64,000 nucleotides of DNA from Chitinophagaceae bacterium (GTDB lineage: Bacteria; Bacteroidota; Bacteroidia; Chitinophagales; Chitinophagaceae). Under the pieces are notes generated by a model. The model was not told the DNA's origin. It saw nothing but the letters and a program-made list of their open reading frames with translations, and ran no database searches. Position numbers and translations under genes: made by a program. The stretch lies in NCBI GenBank assembly GCA_947374225.1, contig CANCAY010000004.1, positions 32,511 to 96,510 on the forward strand. Reading direction: 5' to 3'. This document shows positions 35,721 through 45,233 of this stretch, one piece after another (the first letter of the stretch is position 1; each line of letters begins with the position of its first letter).

Positions 35721-38700
35721 TTATTTAATAATTATAATTGGGCCAGACTTATTAATATTATTACCTTTTAGATCTAATGCTGAGAATATCCAATAATAAG
35801 TATCACTTGGCAATAGTCTTCCTTGATAGGTCCCATCCCAAGTATCTATTAAATTTCTTGTTTCAAAAACTTGTCTATTATACTTATCATATACTTTAAA
35901 AAATTTCAATTCACTAATGTCAACAAAATTTAGTTTAAGTATGTCGTTCAATCCATCTCCATTTGGCGTAAATACGTTTGGTATATGAATATCGGGCACA
36001 ATAAAGACTCTGGTTGGCAAAGTGTCCACAATTACACAACCATTCGACGTTGTAATTTTTATTTTAAACACTGTTTCCTCATAAATTGTCGCTAATGGAT
36101 TTGCAATTTTTGAATTGTTTAATACATTACTTGGACTCCATTCATAACTCACTCCTACTGGCCTTGCATTTAATGTTGAAGGTGTATTTAAAACAATGTC
36201 CTTGTATTCCATTCTTTTTGAAACTGGAGCAATTGCGTAATAATTTAGTATATAAGTAACCGAATTACTAGAGCCCTCTATTGTCAATGTATATGTTATA
36301 GTAATTATCGCATCTGCATTACCAACTCCTGTCACCTTCCCATTAGCATCAACTATAGCAATAGAAGTATTACTACTACTCCAATTACCGCCACTAATTG
36401 CATTTGCCAATTGAATCGATTCTTGTTTTCCGCAAATTGATTTTGGGCCAGTAATTGCAGATAACTGCGGGATGACAGCCATAGTGAAATTTGACTTTCT
36501 ATTTCCAATAATATTTGAAGCTGTTACTGTATAAGATGTAGCAATCTTTGCTTGAGTTGGAATACCATTAATATTTCCATTCGTCGAATCAATTTTTAAT
36601 CCAGTTGGCAAATTAGGTGTGATTGCAAATTTATGTACTAGATTACTTAGTGAAGGAGCTAAATTCAATTTAACACCACTTGTAATTATAGCAGGTATAT
36701 TTGTATATTTTACTGATGGTGCACCGAATAAATCTTTTGCATCATTCGCATTAGTAGGACTAGTACCTTGTTTGACTTCAATATAATCAGGAACCCCATC
36801 TCCATCAGTATCCTTTGCATCTGTTGGATCATTTGGATTTGTACCCAGCTGAATTTCTACCGTATCTGGCACACCATCATGATCAGAATCTAATGGCACA
36901 TCTACCACTAATGGATTGTATCCTAAGTGAATTTCCAAATAGTCAGGCATTCCGTCACCATCACTATCTTTTACATCTAATGGATTATTTGGATTTGTCC
37001 CTTGTTGTACTTCAATGTAGTCTGGAACACCATCTCCATCAGAATCTAATGCATCGCCAGCAATATTTGGATCAGTACCTTGTGCAATTTCAATTGCATC
37101 AGGCACACCATCGCCATCTGTATCAATATTTGTATTTGGAGGATTGGTTACTTCAGCTCTATTAATAATAACCACATAAGATTTTGTAGTTACTCCATCT
37201 TCCGCTGTAACCACCACAGTAATTGTGTTGGTTCCTGTTACCAAATTTATTGTCGCCCCACCATTTGTTAAAACATTCCCATTCACAGTAATGACAGCTT
37301 GACCATTTGATCCTGAAGGAGTAATAGTAACACTACTTGTCCCCGACCCCACATTGGCTGTATAGTTATAAGTTCCTGCATTAAAACTAGGAGATAATGT
37401 GCCCATGTTTAAAACAAAGCCACTTAATGTTGCGACAGCACTCGCAGCTGCTCTTGTTATAATTACTGAATATGTCTTTGTGCTTGTACCATCTTCCGCC
37501 GTAACTACTACATTGATTGTATTTGCTCCAACAGCCAAGTTGATTGCATTACTAGAAGCACCATTCGCAACAGTTACATTGTTCACTTTTATACTTGCCA
37601 AAGGATCTGACAAAGTGGGCACAATAGTAACAAATGCAGTTCCGTAAGGAACACTCGCCGTATAGCTAACTGTATTAGTAACAAAACTGGAAGAAAGTGT
37701 TGCATTGCTTAACACAAGATTCGAAAGATTTGTATTCGTACTTAAACTATTTGTCTTAGTCACTATTAAAGTATAAGTACGTGTTACAATACCATCTTCA
37801 GCAGTCACAACAACAGTAATTGTATTTGTTCCAGTAACCAAATTAACAGTCGCCCCACCATTCGTTAAAGCAGCTCCATTTACAGTAATTGTCGCTTGTG
37901 CATTCGTTCCAGAAGGCGAAATGACAATACTATTTGTATTTGCACCAACACTAGAAGTATAATTATAAGTACTTGTATTAAAATTGGGAGAGATTGTTCC
38001 TGTACTTAAAGTAAAGCCTCCCAAACTTGCATCATTGCTAATTGTAGCAGCTTTTGTTACAATTAATGAATATGTATTGGTTGCAATGCCATCATCAGCA
38101 GTCACAACAAAAGTAACTGTATTCGTTCCAGTTACTAAATTCAAAGTCGTTGCTCCATTACTTAATGTTGCACCATTTACAGTGATTGTCGCTGCGCTAT
38201 TACTACCCACAGGTGTTATAGTGATACTATTTGTACCGGATCCTACACTAGAAGAATAATTATATGTACTCGTGTTAAAACTTGGGGTTAGGGTTCCAAT
38301 ATTTAAACTAATTCCACTTAAGCTTGAATTATTACTTGTAATAACAGAAATCGACAAGTTAGTACTTGTGCTTCCTCCATCTACATTCGTAGCAGTAATG
38401 GTATAAGTTGCTGCAGATTGAATCGAAGTGGCCGATCCAGAAATAATACCCGTTGTTCCGTCAATTGTTAGTCCCGCTGGCAATGTGCTACTTGTGAAGC
38501 TTAAAGTATTGGCGCCAGAGATCGTTGGAGCAATATTCTTTGGAGTTCCTCTAACAAAAGTATTTGTTGTTAAATAACTTATCGAAGGCAGGGTTTTAAA
38601 ACTTATTTCATTGCCATAACTAGTCCCTGCAGCATTCGTTGCATAAGCACGAACATAGTAGGTTGTATTTGCTTCTAGCCCAGCCATATTTGCTGTAAAG

Positions 38701-41700
38701 ACACCAGTAGATGCAGTTGTGAATACACCATTGTCAATAATAGTGGGGGTAGGATTTATACTCCAACAAACACCCCTTTCAATGATTGTTAAACCACCAT
38801 CACTGGTGATATTACCACCACTGATTGCCGCATTCTTTTCAATAGTACTTGCCGCTGTTGTAGATGATACAGTTGGCAGTCCTGCAACCATAATAGTCAA
38901 CGTTGATGTAGTTATATTTGATCCATTCGTCGCAGAAATTGTATAAATAGTAGATGGAGATGTGCCAGTTGGCGTACCAGTAATTTCTCCTGTTAATGCA
39001 TTTAATGATAACCCAGCTGGTAATGCAGGTGCAATTGAATAATTGATAATACCAATATTAAAAGAAGCAATCTGATTATTTGAAATGGTCGGTGTCATTG
39101 AATTGATTGGAACTCCCGCTGCGGCGATAAATGTCCCTGCTGCGTAAGAAAAGTTTGGCGCATTCGAAGTAACTTCCAAACTAATACTTGAAGTAGTACT
39201 TCCAATTCCACTAGAAGCTGTGATTACATAACTGGTAGAAGACATTGTAGCATTTGGTGTTCCAGTAATAATACCAGTGGTTGTATTAAATGTTAAACCA
39301 GTAGGTAAACTAGGACTCACAGCATAAGATGTGATCCTACCACCATTAGAAATAGGCGTTAAAGTAGAAGCACTAGTGCCATCCGAATTCATCACAGTCC
39401 TGGTTATATAGGAAAGTCCGCTAGGAGGCGCATCGTCTACTTGAAGTGCAATGGCAATAGTTGAACTTTGTGTTCCATTACTAATTGTGACTGTATAGTT
39501 TGTAAGTGGCAAGGTGGATTGCACTGCACCAGTAATTCTACCCGTATTAGCATCCAATATTAAACCATTAGGTAAAGTTGGATTCGATGAAAACTGAAAA
39601 GTGCCTAAATTGAAATTTGTATTTCCAGCACTGATTGAAGTTGGCGTAATATCAATTGGCCATCCCACAATCAATGACTCTGTTGTATTTGGATAAGTGA
39701 TTGAAGGAACAGTTCCCGATATTTCTATATTTATAGTACTCGAAGTAGCACCTGCATTATTAGAAGCAGTAATAGTATAACTTGTAAGTGGACTAGCCGC
39801 AATAGGTGTCCCACTTATGGTACCTGTGATCGAATTAAATATTAAACCTGTTGGCAAACTTGGACTAATGGCAAAATTTGTTATAGCACCACCCGATGCA
39901 TTGGCATACATGGTAGTGATTGCTTTACCATTAGCACCTAAAAATTTCGTAGTGTTGTAAGTTAGGTTGGATGGCGGCACGTCATTCACTACAATAGTTG
40001 TAGTTGCTGTAGCTGATCCTGTGACATTGGTAGCTGTAATGGTATAAGTTGTTATTGGAGATGCTATTCTTGGAGTTCCAGCAATCGTTCCATTCGTAGT
40101 ATTTAATGAAATTCCATTTGGCAGTGTTGGGCTAATTGAATAAGAAGTTGGCGTTCCTCCGGATACAGTTGGATATACTGTTACAATAGAAGTATTATTA
40201 TCTCCAACTACAGAAGCATAACTTAAACTATAAGGGGCGGCTGCATTCACTGTAATATTTAAAGCTTTACTTGTGGAACCAATACTATTTGTTGCCGTAA
40301 AAGTATACGTTGCAGCAGCAGCATTTACAGTTGGCGTTCCAGTGATAAAACCAGTTTCATTGTTTAAAAATAAACCTAATGGCAAGGTAGGTGTGACTGA
40401 ATAAGATACAACAGTCCCCCCAGTATTAGTTGGAGTGATTGTACCAATGGCAACGCCATTAGTTGCAGTTAAAGTAGTAATGATACTTCCACCTTGTGAA
40501 AACTGAAGCGCTGTAGGGGCCACTTCTGCAACTGTGATTGTCACCGAAGTGGTTGCTGAACCTGCTACATTCGACGCAGTAATAGAATAGTTTTTACTAG
40601 CCGCAGCAATGGTGGGTCTTCCACTTATGAAACCAGTTGTTGCATTCAAGGTTAAACCTGCAGTCAAACTTGGAGCAATGGTATAATTAGAAGGCACACC
40701 TCCTGTTGTCGTAGGTGTATAATTTCCAACGAGTGATCCATTATTTACATTGATATTGTTACTTGAATAAGCAACAGTCAATGGAGCATTTACTACATTG
40801 AATGTTTTTGTGATCGTACTCTTTCCATATCCATTGTATCCAGTAATGGTATAATCAGAAGCCCCAATTCCTTCTTGAATCACGATATCATCTACTTCAA
40901 GTACATCGGCATTACTAACAAGCACGCCTCCTTTTATTACGTGTTTAAAATTAGTTTTGTCGGCAGTTGCAAAGCTTGAACTTGTAGCTACATTGTTGAA
41001 AACGACCACTCCATCCAACCACAATGAAATTTGGCCCAATGTATTTATTTTTATATCGGCTGTTGAAGCTCTTCCTTTCCAACTTGTGATGGCAGGACTT
41101 GGTGCAACAGTACTATTTCCTCCACTACCATAACGTAGATAAATATTATCTGTACTTCCAACTAATCTATCAAATACAATTGAGATGCCATTTCCAGAAC
41201 CTGTATGATCACTTGTGCTTGTTGAGAAAGCAGATTCGTCTGTAAAGCTATAACTGATATAAGATCTATTCCCATAACTAGCCGGCATTATTTGTGTTAA
41301 CTTAAAATGAATTTTATATTCCTTTTGATTGGTTCCATTTGCAGGAATTGTTATTGCGCTAGTTTGAGCAGGGGCACCTGATACCCCATTTATTAGCCTC
41401 AAATGGTCTCCTTGGATAGCTGCAGTTCCGGTTAAACTAATGGTGCCACCAGCAACAGTTGTACCAATTATACCCGCGTTGAAATTATTTGCATAATGAT
41501 TTTTATAGGTATTCTCAGTTGGCGTTCCTGTTATTTCTCCATTTTTTTCATTAAATATCAAACCAGTTGGTAAAGGATGGCTAATTTCAAAGCCTGCAAC
41601 ATTTATTTTTCGAATTTTATGATTATACCAATCAGGATACATCAAAAATCCTGCAGGATCAAAATACATAAAGTTCATTGAAGTATTTGTCATTGAATTG

Positions 41701-44700
41701 AACTGCGCATTAAATCCAATTCCATCATTACTACCCCAATTTAAAGGGCCACCAGCAATGCTAGTCACATCCCCAGACGGAGTAACTTTTCTAATATCAG
41801 TAGCATCTCTTTCAGCCACATATAAATTTCCAGCAGGGTCTATCGCTAATCCCATTGGAGAAGAAAATTGAGCATTTGTTCCATTACCATCTTCTGTATT
41901 ACCATAAGTTCCATCGTTCCTTCCTGCCAAAGTGGTCACATTACCACCAAATATTTTTCGAATTCTGTTTCCATTCTGTGCCTCTACAACATAAACCGTC
42001 AAACCATCATTCGTTATCGCTACGTCAAATGGATGAACAAATTTTGCGGTGGTTACTGTCCCATTGGTAACAGCTTGTGCAGTTGTGTAATCAACCCCAT
42101 CTTGTACGCCTGCAAAAGTAGTGACATCACCATAAGGGATAGTCACTTTTCGAATCAAACTATTTCTTTCGTCTGCAACTAATAAATAGGTATTATCAGG
42201 AGAAATTGTCAATCCTTTTGGATAAGAGAATCTTGCATTTCTGCCAGAACCATTTACAAATGCAACTGAATTTCTTGTTCCAGCAAATTCATAGGTGTCT
42301 AAATTTGTACTTGATGTAACATAAGTAGGCGATGTATTAGGATAATTTAAACTATCGCTATTTAATAATCTATTGACACTTCCAGAACCGATTGTATAAT
42401 ATAAATTACCATTCCTGCTGTCAATGACAATATCAGTAGGTTGCGAAAAGCCATTATCACCAACATCAAAAACGGAACTGATCACTCCATTTACAGAAAT
42501 TTTTCTAATTCTTTCATCCCCTTGTTCGGCGATATAATAGTTACCCAATGCATCTCTTGTTATACCGGATGGTCTATTAAATTGCGAAAGTAATAAATTG
42601 GCATTATTGGCACCGCCTGAAGAGCCACTACCAGCAATAGTAGTTACCTTTTTATAAATTCCAGCTACTACGTCACCCCCGCTATTAATCACTGATAACT
42701 TAACAGGTGTATTGATTCCGTATTCTGATTGAGGGCTATATGTGATGGTAGGTGCAGCTAAACTACTATTGGTTGTAAAACTGATTGGTGCAGAATAACT
42801 CGTTCCATTTGCATTTATTACATAAGCTTTAAAAGTATAACCTGTAGTTGCTAATAATCCAGGCGTGTACTCAATAAAATTATTAGATGCTTCTGCTGAA
42901 ACAATTTTCGTTACGCCTGTTCCTCCAATGATTGGATTAGTATTGGCACTCGTTAATGCATATACAATTCCCTTTTCAGTTACTGCATTGTTTCTATTAG
43001 TATAGTCAACAAACAATTCACCTCCTAAATCGGCACTTGTGGTAGCAGGTTTAGCATAAGGTTTGATAGAAATTAAATCTGCAATATCTGTAATAGTTAC
43101 AAGAATAGTTTGTGTACTAAATTTAGGAATACTACCATTGTCAATCACTTTCACTTCCACCACATACACATTATTCCCATCAGCATCGGTAGGCAATTCA
43201 TAATCCGGAGCGGATGTGAAACTTAAAACGCCTGTACTACTATTAATACTAAATTTCCCAGCATCAGCTCCTCCACTAATACTATAAGTTGCTGTTTGTG
43301 ATAAAGCAGGATTATCACCATCTGTTGATGTTACAGTCGTAACAGCACTTGAATTTTCTGCAACATTGATTGTTGCTGTAGCTGTTCCCCCGTTACTAGT
43401 AATAATTGGTGTTAAATTGGTAGAGAATATTTTTTCTGCCCCATAATTCGTTCCTAATGAACTTGTAGCGTAAGCCCTAACATAGTAAATTGTATTGGCA
43501 GCTAAACTAGTTATTGAACTCGTGTATGTACCTAATCCTGAACCATCCGTTGTTTTACTATTGACAATGGTTGGCATAGTAGCTGTATTCCAACAAACCC
43601 CTCTAGCTGTTACAGGTTGACCACCTGCCGATACCACATTTCCACCTGAACTTGCCGAAGCTTGTGTTACAGAAACAGCTTCTGCACTTGTAACCAAAGG
43701 CAAATTCACAACTGATAATGTTAGATTATAGGAAGCAGTGCCAAACTCATTATGCGCAATCACTTTATAAGTTTTATTGGCAACCAGTTCGGTGGGTGTT
43801 CCTGAAATTACTCCTGTCCTTTGATCCATTTTTAAACCTGCCGGTAGTTTAGGAATGGTATAATACCCATTGGGTCTAATTTTCCTTAAATCTCCTCCGT
43901 ATTCTTCCAAAGCAAACAAACTTGATTCTCCATCCATTTGAGTTTGTGATATATTGTTAAAATATGAATTAGAGCCACGAGCATTAACTGATGCAGGATT
44001 ACCATTAGTAAAATAATTGAAATCTTGTCCAGCATAATTAGACTCTTTTCCATCTGGCGCAATACATAAAATTTGCCTACCAGCTGCTACAATTGCATAT
44101 CCCCTGAAGTCTAACATTAATCCACCTACATTTAAAAAACTTCCATTATATGGATAGGATTTATTTACTCCATTCCATTCAAAGGAAATTCTATGTTCAT
44201 AAAAATAAAATTTTATAAAATAGTTATAATATGGATAGGTAATATGATCTTGTATTTGTTTCCCAACTACACCATAGCTTTGATTAGTAGGGATAATAGG
44301 CATTGTTTTTCCGGCATTATATCCTGTATAATAATAAATATATGTAGTCCAATTACTATTGTAAATAATTTGACCTGGGCCACCTAATTGCAATTCGGTT
44401 GGCATAATATTAGCATTTAAGGCATTGTAATCATAAAGAATACCATTCGGTGTTAAGGTCCCTGCAACAGTTTGAAGATACCCATTACTAGAGAGCATTT
44501 TTATATAACGCCCATCTGCAAAAAAATAGTTTCCGTCTTTGTCTATTACAAATGAATTAGGCGTAAGAAGTCCATTAATTACTTTTGTTGAAATTAACAC
44601 ACCCGCTGGTGAATATTTTTTGAGTGTTGTTACATTTATTGAATAATTCCAATAGGAACAACTGATGGTATGAATATTATTGTCTTTGTCAATTGTAAAA

Positions 44701-44948
44701 GCAAGTATCTTATTTGAAGTTGGTAAGAAGGTGCTAACATTTGTCAGCGTATCGTTACTAATAACTCCTCCAGTATTGACAGGGCTAATTGGACTAATTG
44801 GGGAGTTGTTTACAAAACTTAAATTATTGGGGTAACTAATTACTGGAGCAGTTTGACCAAAAACATGTTGGTTCAAAGCCAAAAAACATATTAAATAAAA
44901 AAATAATTTAGAATGCCTAAGCGAACGTTTTGTAATAATTGAAATCAT
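35721..44948 (-). CDS. giant multidomain secreted adhesin-like protein with T9SS type B sorting domain
   Basis: This 3075-residue exported protein is probably a cell-surface adhesin or matrix protein. Order of parts (approximate residues): signal peptide 1-31; N-terminal beta-rich region with a first putative-Ig motif to 410; fibronectin-like 415-510; cadherin 525-622 (YSISGGADAGKFSINSSTG); fibronectin-like 625-730; NHL-type beta-propeller 765-1120 (repeats such as RPSGITRDALGNYYIAEQ); lectin/laminin-G-like 1155-1365; putative-Ig (He_PIG) array 1385-2020; fibronectin-like 2022-2115; He_PIG; four cadherin-like beta-sandwich repeats 2203-2600; five DxDGDG repeats 2609-2738; He_PIG and Ig-like group 2 to 2905; and a C-terminal gliding-motility/type B domain from about 2985 (IPNVFTPNGDGLND, ending NKSGPIIIIK). 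PorP/SprF follows in the operon. Target is unknown. Confidence 0.92.
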   Translation of the reverse strand: MISIITKRSLRHSKLFFYLICFLALNQHVFGQTAPVISYPNNLSFVNNSPISPISPVNTGGVISNDTLTNVSTFLPTSNKILAFTIDKDNNIHTISCSYWNYSINVTTLKKYSPAGVLISTKVINGLLTPNSFVIDKDGNYFFADGRYIKMLSSNGYLQTVAGTLTPNGILYDYNALNANIMPTELQLGGPGQIIYNSNWTTYIYYYTGYNAGKTMPIIPTNQSYGVVGKQIQDHITYPYYNYFIKFYFYEHRISFEWNGVNKSYPYNGSFLNVGGLMLDFRGYAIVAAGRQILCIAPDGKESNYAGQDFNYFTNGNPASVNARGSNSYFNNISQTQMDGESSLFALEEYGGDLRKIRPNGYYTIPKLPAGLKMDQRTGVISGTPTELVANKTYKVIAHNEFGTASYNLTLSVVNLPLVTSAEAVSVTQASASSGGNVVSAGGQPVTARGVCWNTATMPTIVNSKTTDGSGLGTYTSSITSLAANTIYYVRAYATSSLGTNYGAEKIFSTNLTPIITSNGGTATATINVAENSSAVTTVTSTDGDNPALSQTATYSISGGADAGKFSINSSTGVLSFTSAPDYELPTDADGNNVYVVEVKVIDNGSIPKFSTQTILVTITDIADLISIKPYAKPATTSADLGGELFVDYTNRNNAVTEKGIVYALTSANTNPIIGGTGVTKIVSAEASNNFIEYTPGLLATTGYTFKAYVINANGTSYSAPISFTTNSSLAAPTITYSPQSEYGINTPVKLSVINSGGDVVAGIYKKVTTIAGSGSSGGANNANLLLSQFNRPSGITRDALGNYYIAEQGDERIRKISVNGVISSVFDVGDNGFSQPTDIVIDSRNGNLYYTIGSGSVNRLLNSDSLNYPNTSPTYVTSSTNLDTYEFAGTRNSVAFVNGSGRNARFSYPKGLTISPDNTYLLVADERNSLIRKVTIPYGDVTTFAGVQDGVDYTTAQAVTNGTVTTAKFVHPFDVAITNDGLTVYVVEAQNGNRIRKIFGGNVTTLAGRNDGTYGNTEDGNGTNAQFSSPMGLAIDPAGNLYVAERDATDIRKVTPSGDVTSIAGGPLNWGSNDGIGFNAQFNSMTNTSMNFMYFDPAGFLMYPDWYNHKIRKINVAGFEISHPLPTGLIFNEKNGEITGTPTENTYKNHYANNFNAGIIGTTVAGGTISLTGTAAIQGDHLRLINGVSGAPAQTSAITIPANGTNQKEYKIHFKLTQIMPASYGNRSYISYSFTDESAFSTSTSDHTGSGNGISIVFDRLVGSTDNIYLRYGSGGNSTVAPSPAITSWKGRASTADIKINTLGQISLWLDGVVVFNNVATSSSFATADKTNFKHVIKGGVLVSNADVLEVDDIVIQEGIGASDYTITGYNGYGKSTITKTFNVVNAPLTVAYSSNNINVNNGSLVGNYTPTTTGGVPSNYTIAPSLTAGLTLNATTGFISGRPTIAAASKNYSITASNVAGSATTSVTITVAEVAPTALQFSQGGSIITTLTATNGVAIGTITPTNTGGTVVSYSVTPTLPLGLFLNNETGFITGTPTVNAAAATYTFTATNSIGSTSKALNITVNAAAPYSLSYASVVGDNNTSIVTVYPTVSGGTPTSYSISPTLPNGISLNTTNGTIAGTPRIASPITTYTITATNVTGSATATTTIVVNDVPPSNLTYNTTKFLGANGKAITTMYANASGGAITNFAISPSLPTGLIFNSITGTISGTPIAASPLTSYTITASNNAGATSSTINIEISGTVPSITYPNTTESLIVGWPIDITPTSISAGNTNFNLGTFQFSSNPTLPNGLILDANTGRITGAVQSTLPLTNYTVTISNGTQSSTIAIALQVDDAPPSGLSYITRTVMNSDGTSASTLTPISNGGRITSYAVSPSLPTGLTFNTTTGIITGTPNATMSSTSYVITASSGIGSTTSSISLEVTSNAPNFSYAAGTFIAAAGVPINSMTPTISNNQIASFNIGIINYSIAPALPAGLSLNALTGEITGTPTGTSPSTIYTISATNGSNITTSTLTIMVAGLPTVSSTTAASTIEKNAAISGGNITSDGGLTIIERGVCWSINPTPTIIDNGVFTTASTGVFTANMAGLEANTTYYVRAYATNAAGTSYGNEISFKTLPSISYLTTNTFVRGTPKNIAPTISGANTLSFTSSTLPAGLTIDGTTGIISGSATSIQSAATYTITATNVDGGSTSTNLSISVITSNNSSLSGISLNIGTLTPSFNTSTYNYSSSVGSGTNSITITPVGSNSAATITVNGATLSNGATTLNLVTGTNTVTFVVTADDGIATNTYSLIVTKAATISNDASLGGFTLSTGTISPNFNTSTYNYTSSVGANTNSIVISPSGTNAQATITVNGAALTNGGATVNLVTGTNTITVVVTAEDGIVTRTYTLIVTKTNSLSTNTNLSNLVLSNATLSSSFVTNTVSYTASVPYGTAFVTIVPTLSDPLASIKVNNVTVANGASSNAINLAVGANTINVVVTAEDGTSTKTYSVIITRAAASAVATLSGFVLNMGTLSPSFNAGTYNYTANVGSGTSSVTITPSGSNGQAVITVNGNVLTNGGATINLVTGTNTITVVVTAEDGVTTKSYVVIINRAEVTNPPNTNIDTDGDGVPDAIEIAQGTDPNIAGDALDSDGDGVPDYIEVQQGTNPNNPLDVKDSDGDGMPDYLEIHLGYNPLVVDVPLDSDHDGVPDTVEIQLGTNPNDPTDAKDTDGDGVPDYIEVKQGTSPTNANDAKDLFGAPSVKYTNIPAIITSGVKLNLAPSLSNLVHKFAITPNLPTGLKIDSTNGNINGIPTQAKIATSYTVTASNIIGNRKSNFTMAVIPQLSAITGPKSICGKQESIQLANAISGGNWSSSNTSIAIVDANGKVTGVGNADAIITITYTLTIEGSSNSVTYILNYYAIAPVSKRMEYKDIVLNTPSTLNARPVGVSYEWSPSNVLNNSKIANPLATIYEETVFKIKITTSNGCVIVDTLPTRVFIVPDIHIPNVFTPNGDGLNDILKLNFVDISELKFFKVYDKYNRQVFETRNLIDTWDGTYQGRLLPSDTYYWIFSALDLKGNNINKSGPIIIIK
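36738..37124 (-). repeat. five DxDGDG calcium-type repeats in the giant protein
   Basis: Five copies of about 26 residues (78 bp) follow each other, each of the form D-[ST]-D-[GH]-D-G-[VM]-P-D-x-x-E-I/V-x-x-G-x-x-P. They are thrombospondin type 3-like Ca-binding loops and probably form a stiff spacer between the beta-sandwich array and the C-terminal domains. Confidence 0.88.
37150..38345 (-). repeat. four cadherin-like beta-sandwich repeats in the giant protein
   Basis: Four units of about 95-100 residues share L-x3-x-L-S-x-G-T-[LI]-x-P-x-F near the start, a central ITVNG, and LVTGTNTITVVVTAEDG near the end. Units 1, 2 and 4 are closely alike at DNA level; unit 3 has diverged, so duplication was stepwise. 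Confidence 0.85.
38890..40790 (-). repeat. putative-Ig (He_PIG) domain array in the giant protein
   Basis: Consecutive domains of about 70-95 residues each carry the motif L-P-x-G-L-x-[LF]-N-x-x-T-G-x-I-[ST]-G-T-P. Seven occur here and four more elsewhere in the protein (eleven in all). They are bacterial Ig-like modules common in surface adhesins. Confidence 0.85.
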
Positions 44949-44984
44949 AAATCAGGGTTATATAAATTTTAGAATCTCACTAAC

Positions 44985-45049
44985 CCCAATTAGTAAAACA
45001 GATCTAATAAAAGAGAACTATCTGTTTTATTAGAAAATATTAAATTGGG
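44985..45049 (-). promoter_or_regulatory. structured leader before the giant gene with two competing hairpins
   Basis: In the 285-bp gap upstream of the giant gene, CCCAATT (44985-44991) pairs with AATTGGG (45043-45049) as an outer stem. Inside, AAAACAGAT (44995-45003) pairs with ATCTGTTTT (45020-45028), while CTAATAAAA (45004-45012) pairs with TTTTATTAG (45025-45033). The two inner 9-bp stems overlap by four bases on their 3' side and interleave, so they exclude each other or form a partial pseudoknot. It ends 36 bp before the start codon. The remainder of the gap is AT-rich with no promoter I can place. Confidence 0.45.
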
Positions 45050-45233
45050 TACGGATACTCTAAGAAATAATATAGCCGTATGAATACCAAAAGGCTGCAG
45101 TAAAGAATTTAGAAAATATACTTAAATATTGAATTAAATTATTGAAAATCAATACATTAGTCTTTACACATTAAGTATATTATATATGTCTATCTTATTG
45201 ATAATTAAAATCTAATAAAATGAAAAAACTTAC

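Noticed and set aside
36815..37165. Plus-strand frame of 116 codons rich in His and Leu
   Set aside because: It is the reverse of the DxDGDG repeat array (GAT/GAC codons read as ATC/GTC and similar), with no independent support.
37150..40790. Regularly repeated DNA that at first sight could be a CRISPR or satellite array
   Set aside because: Repeat units are 200-300 bp, stay in one reading frame, and code for recognisable beta-sandwich domains.
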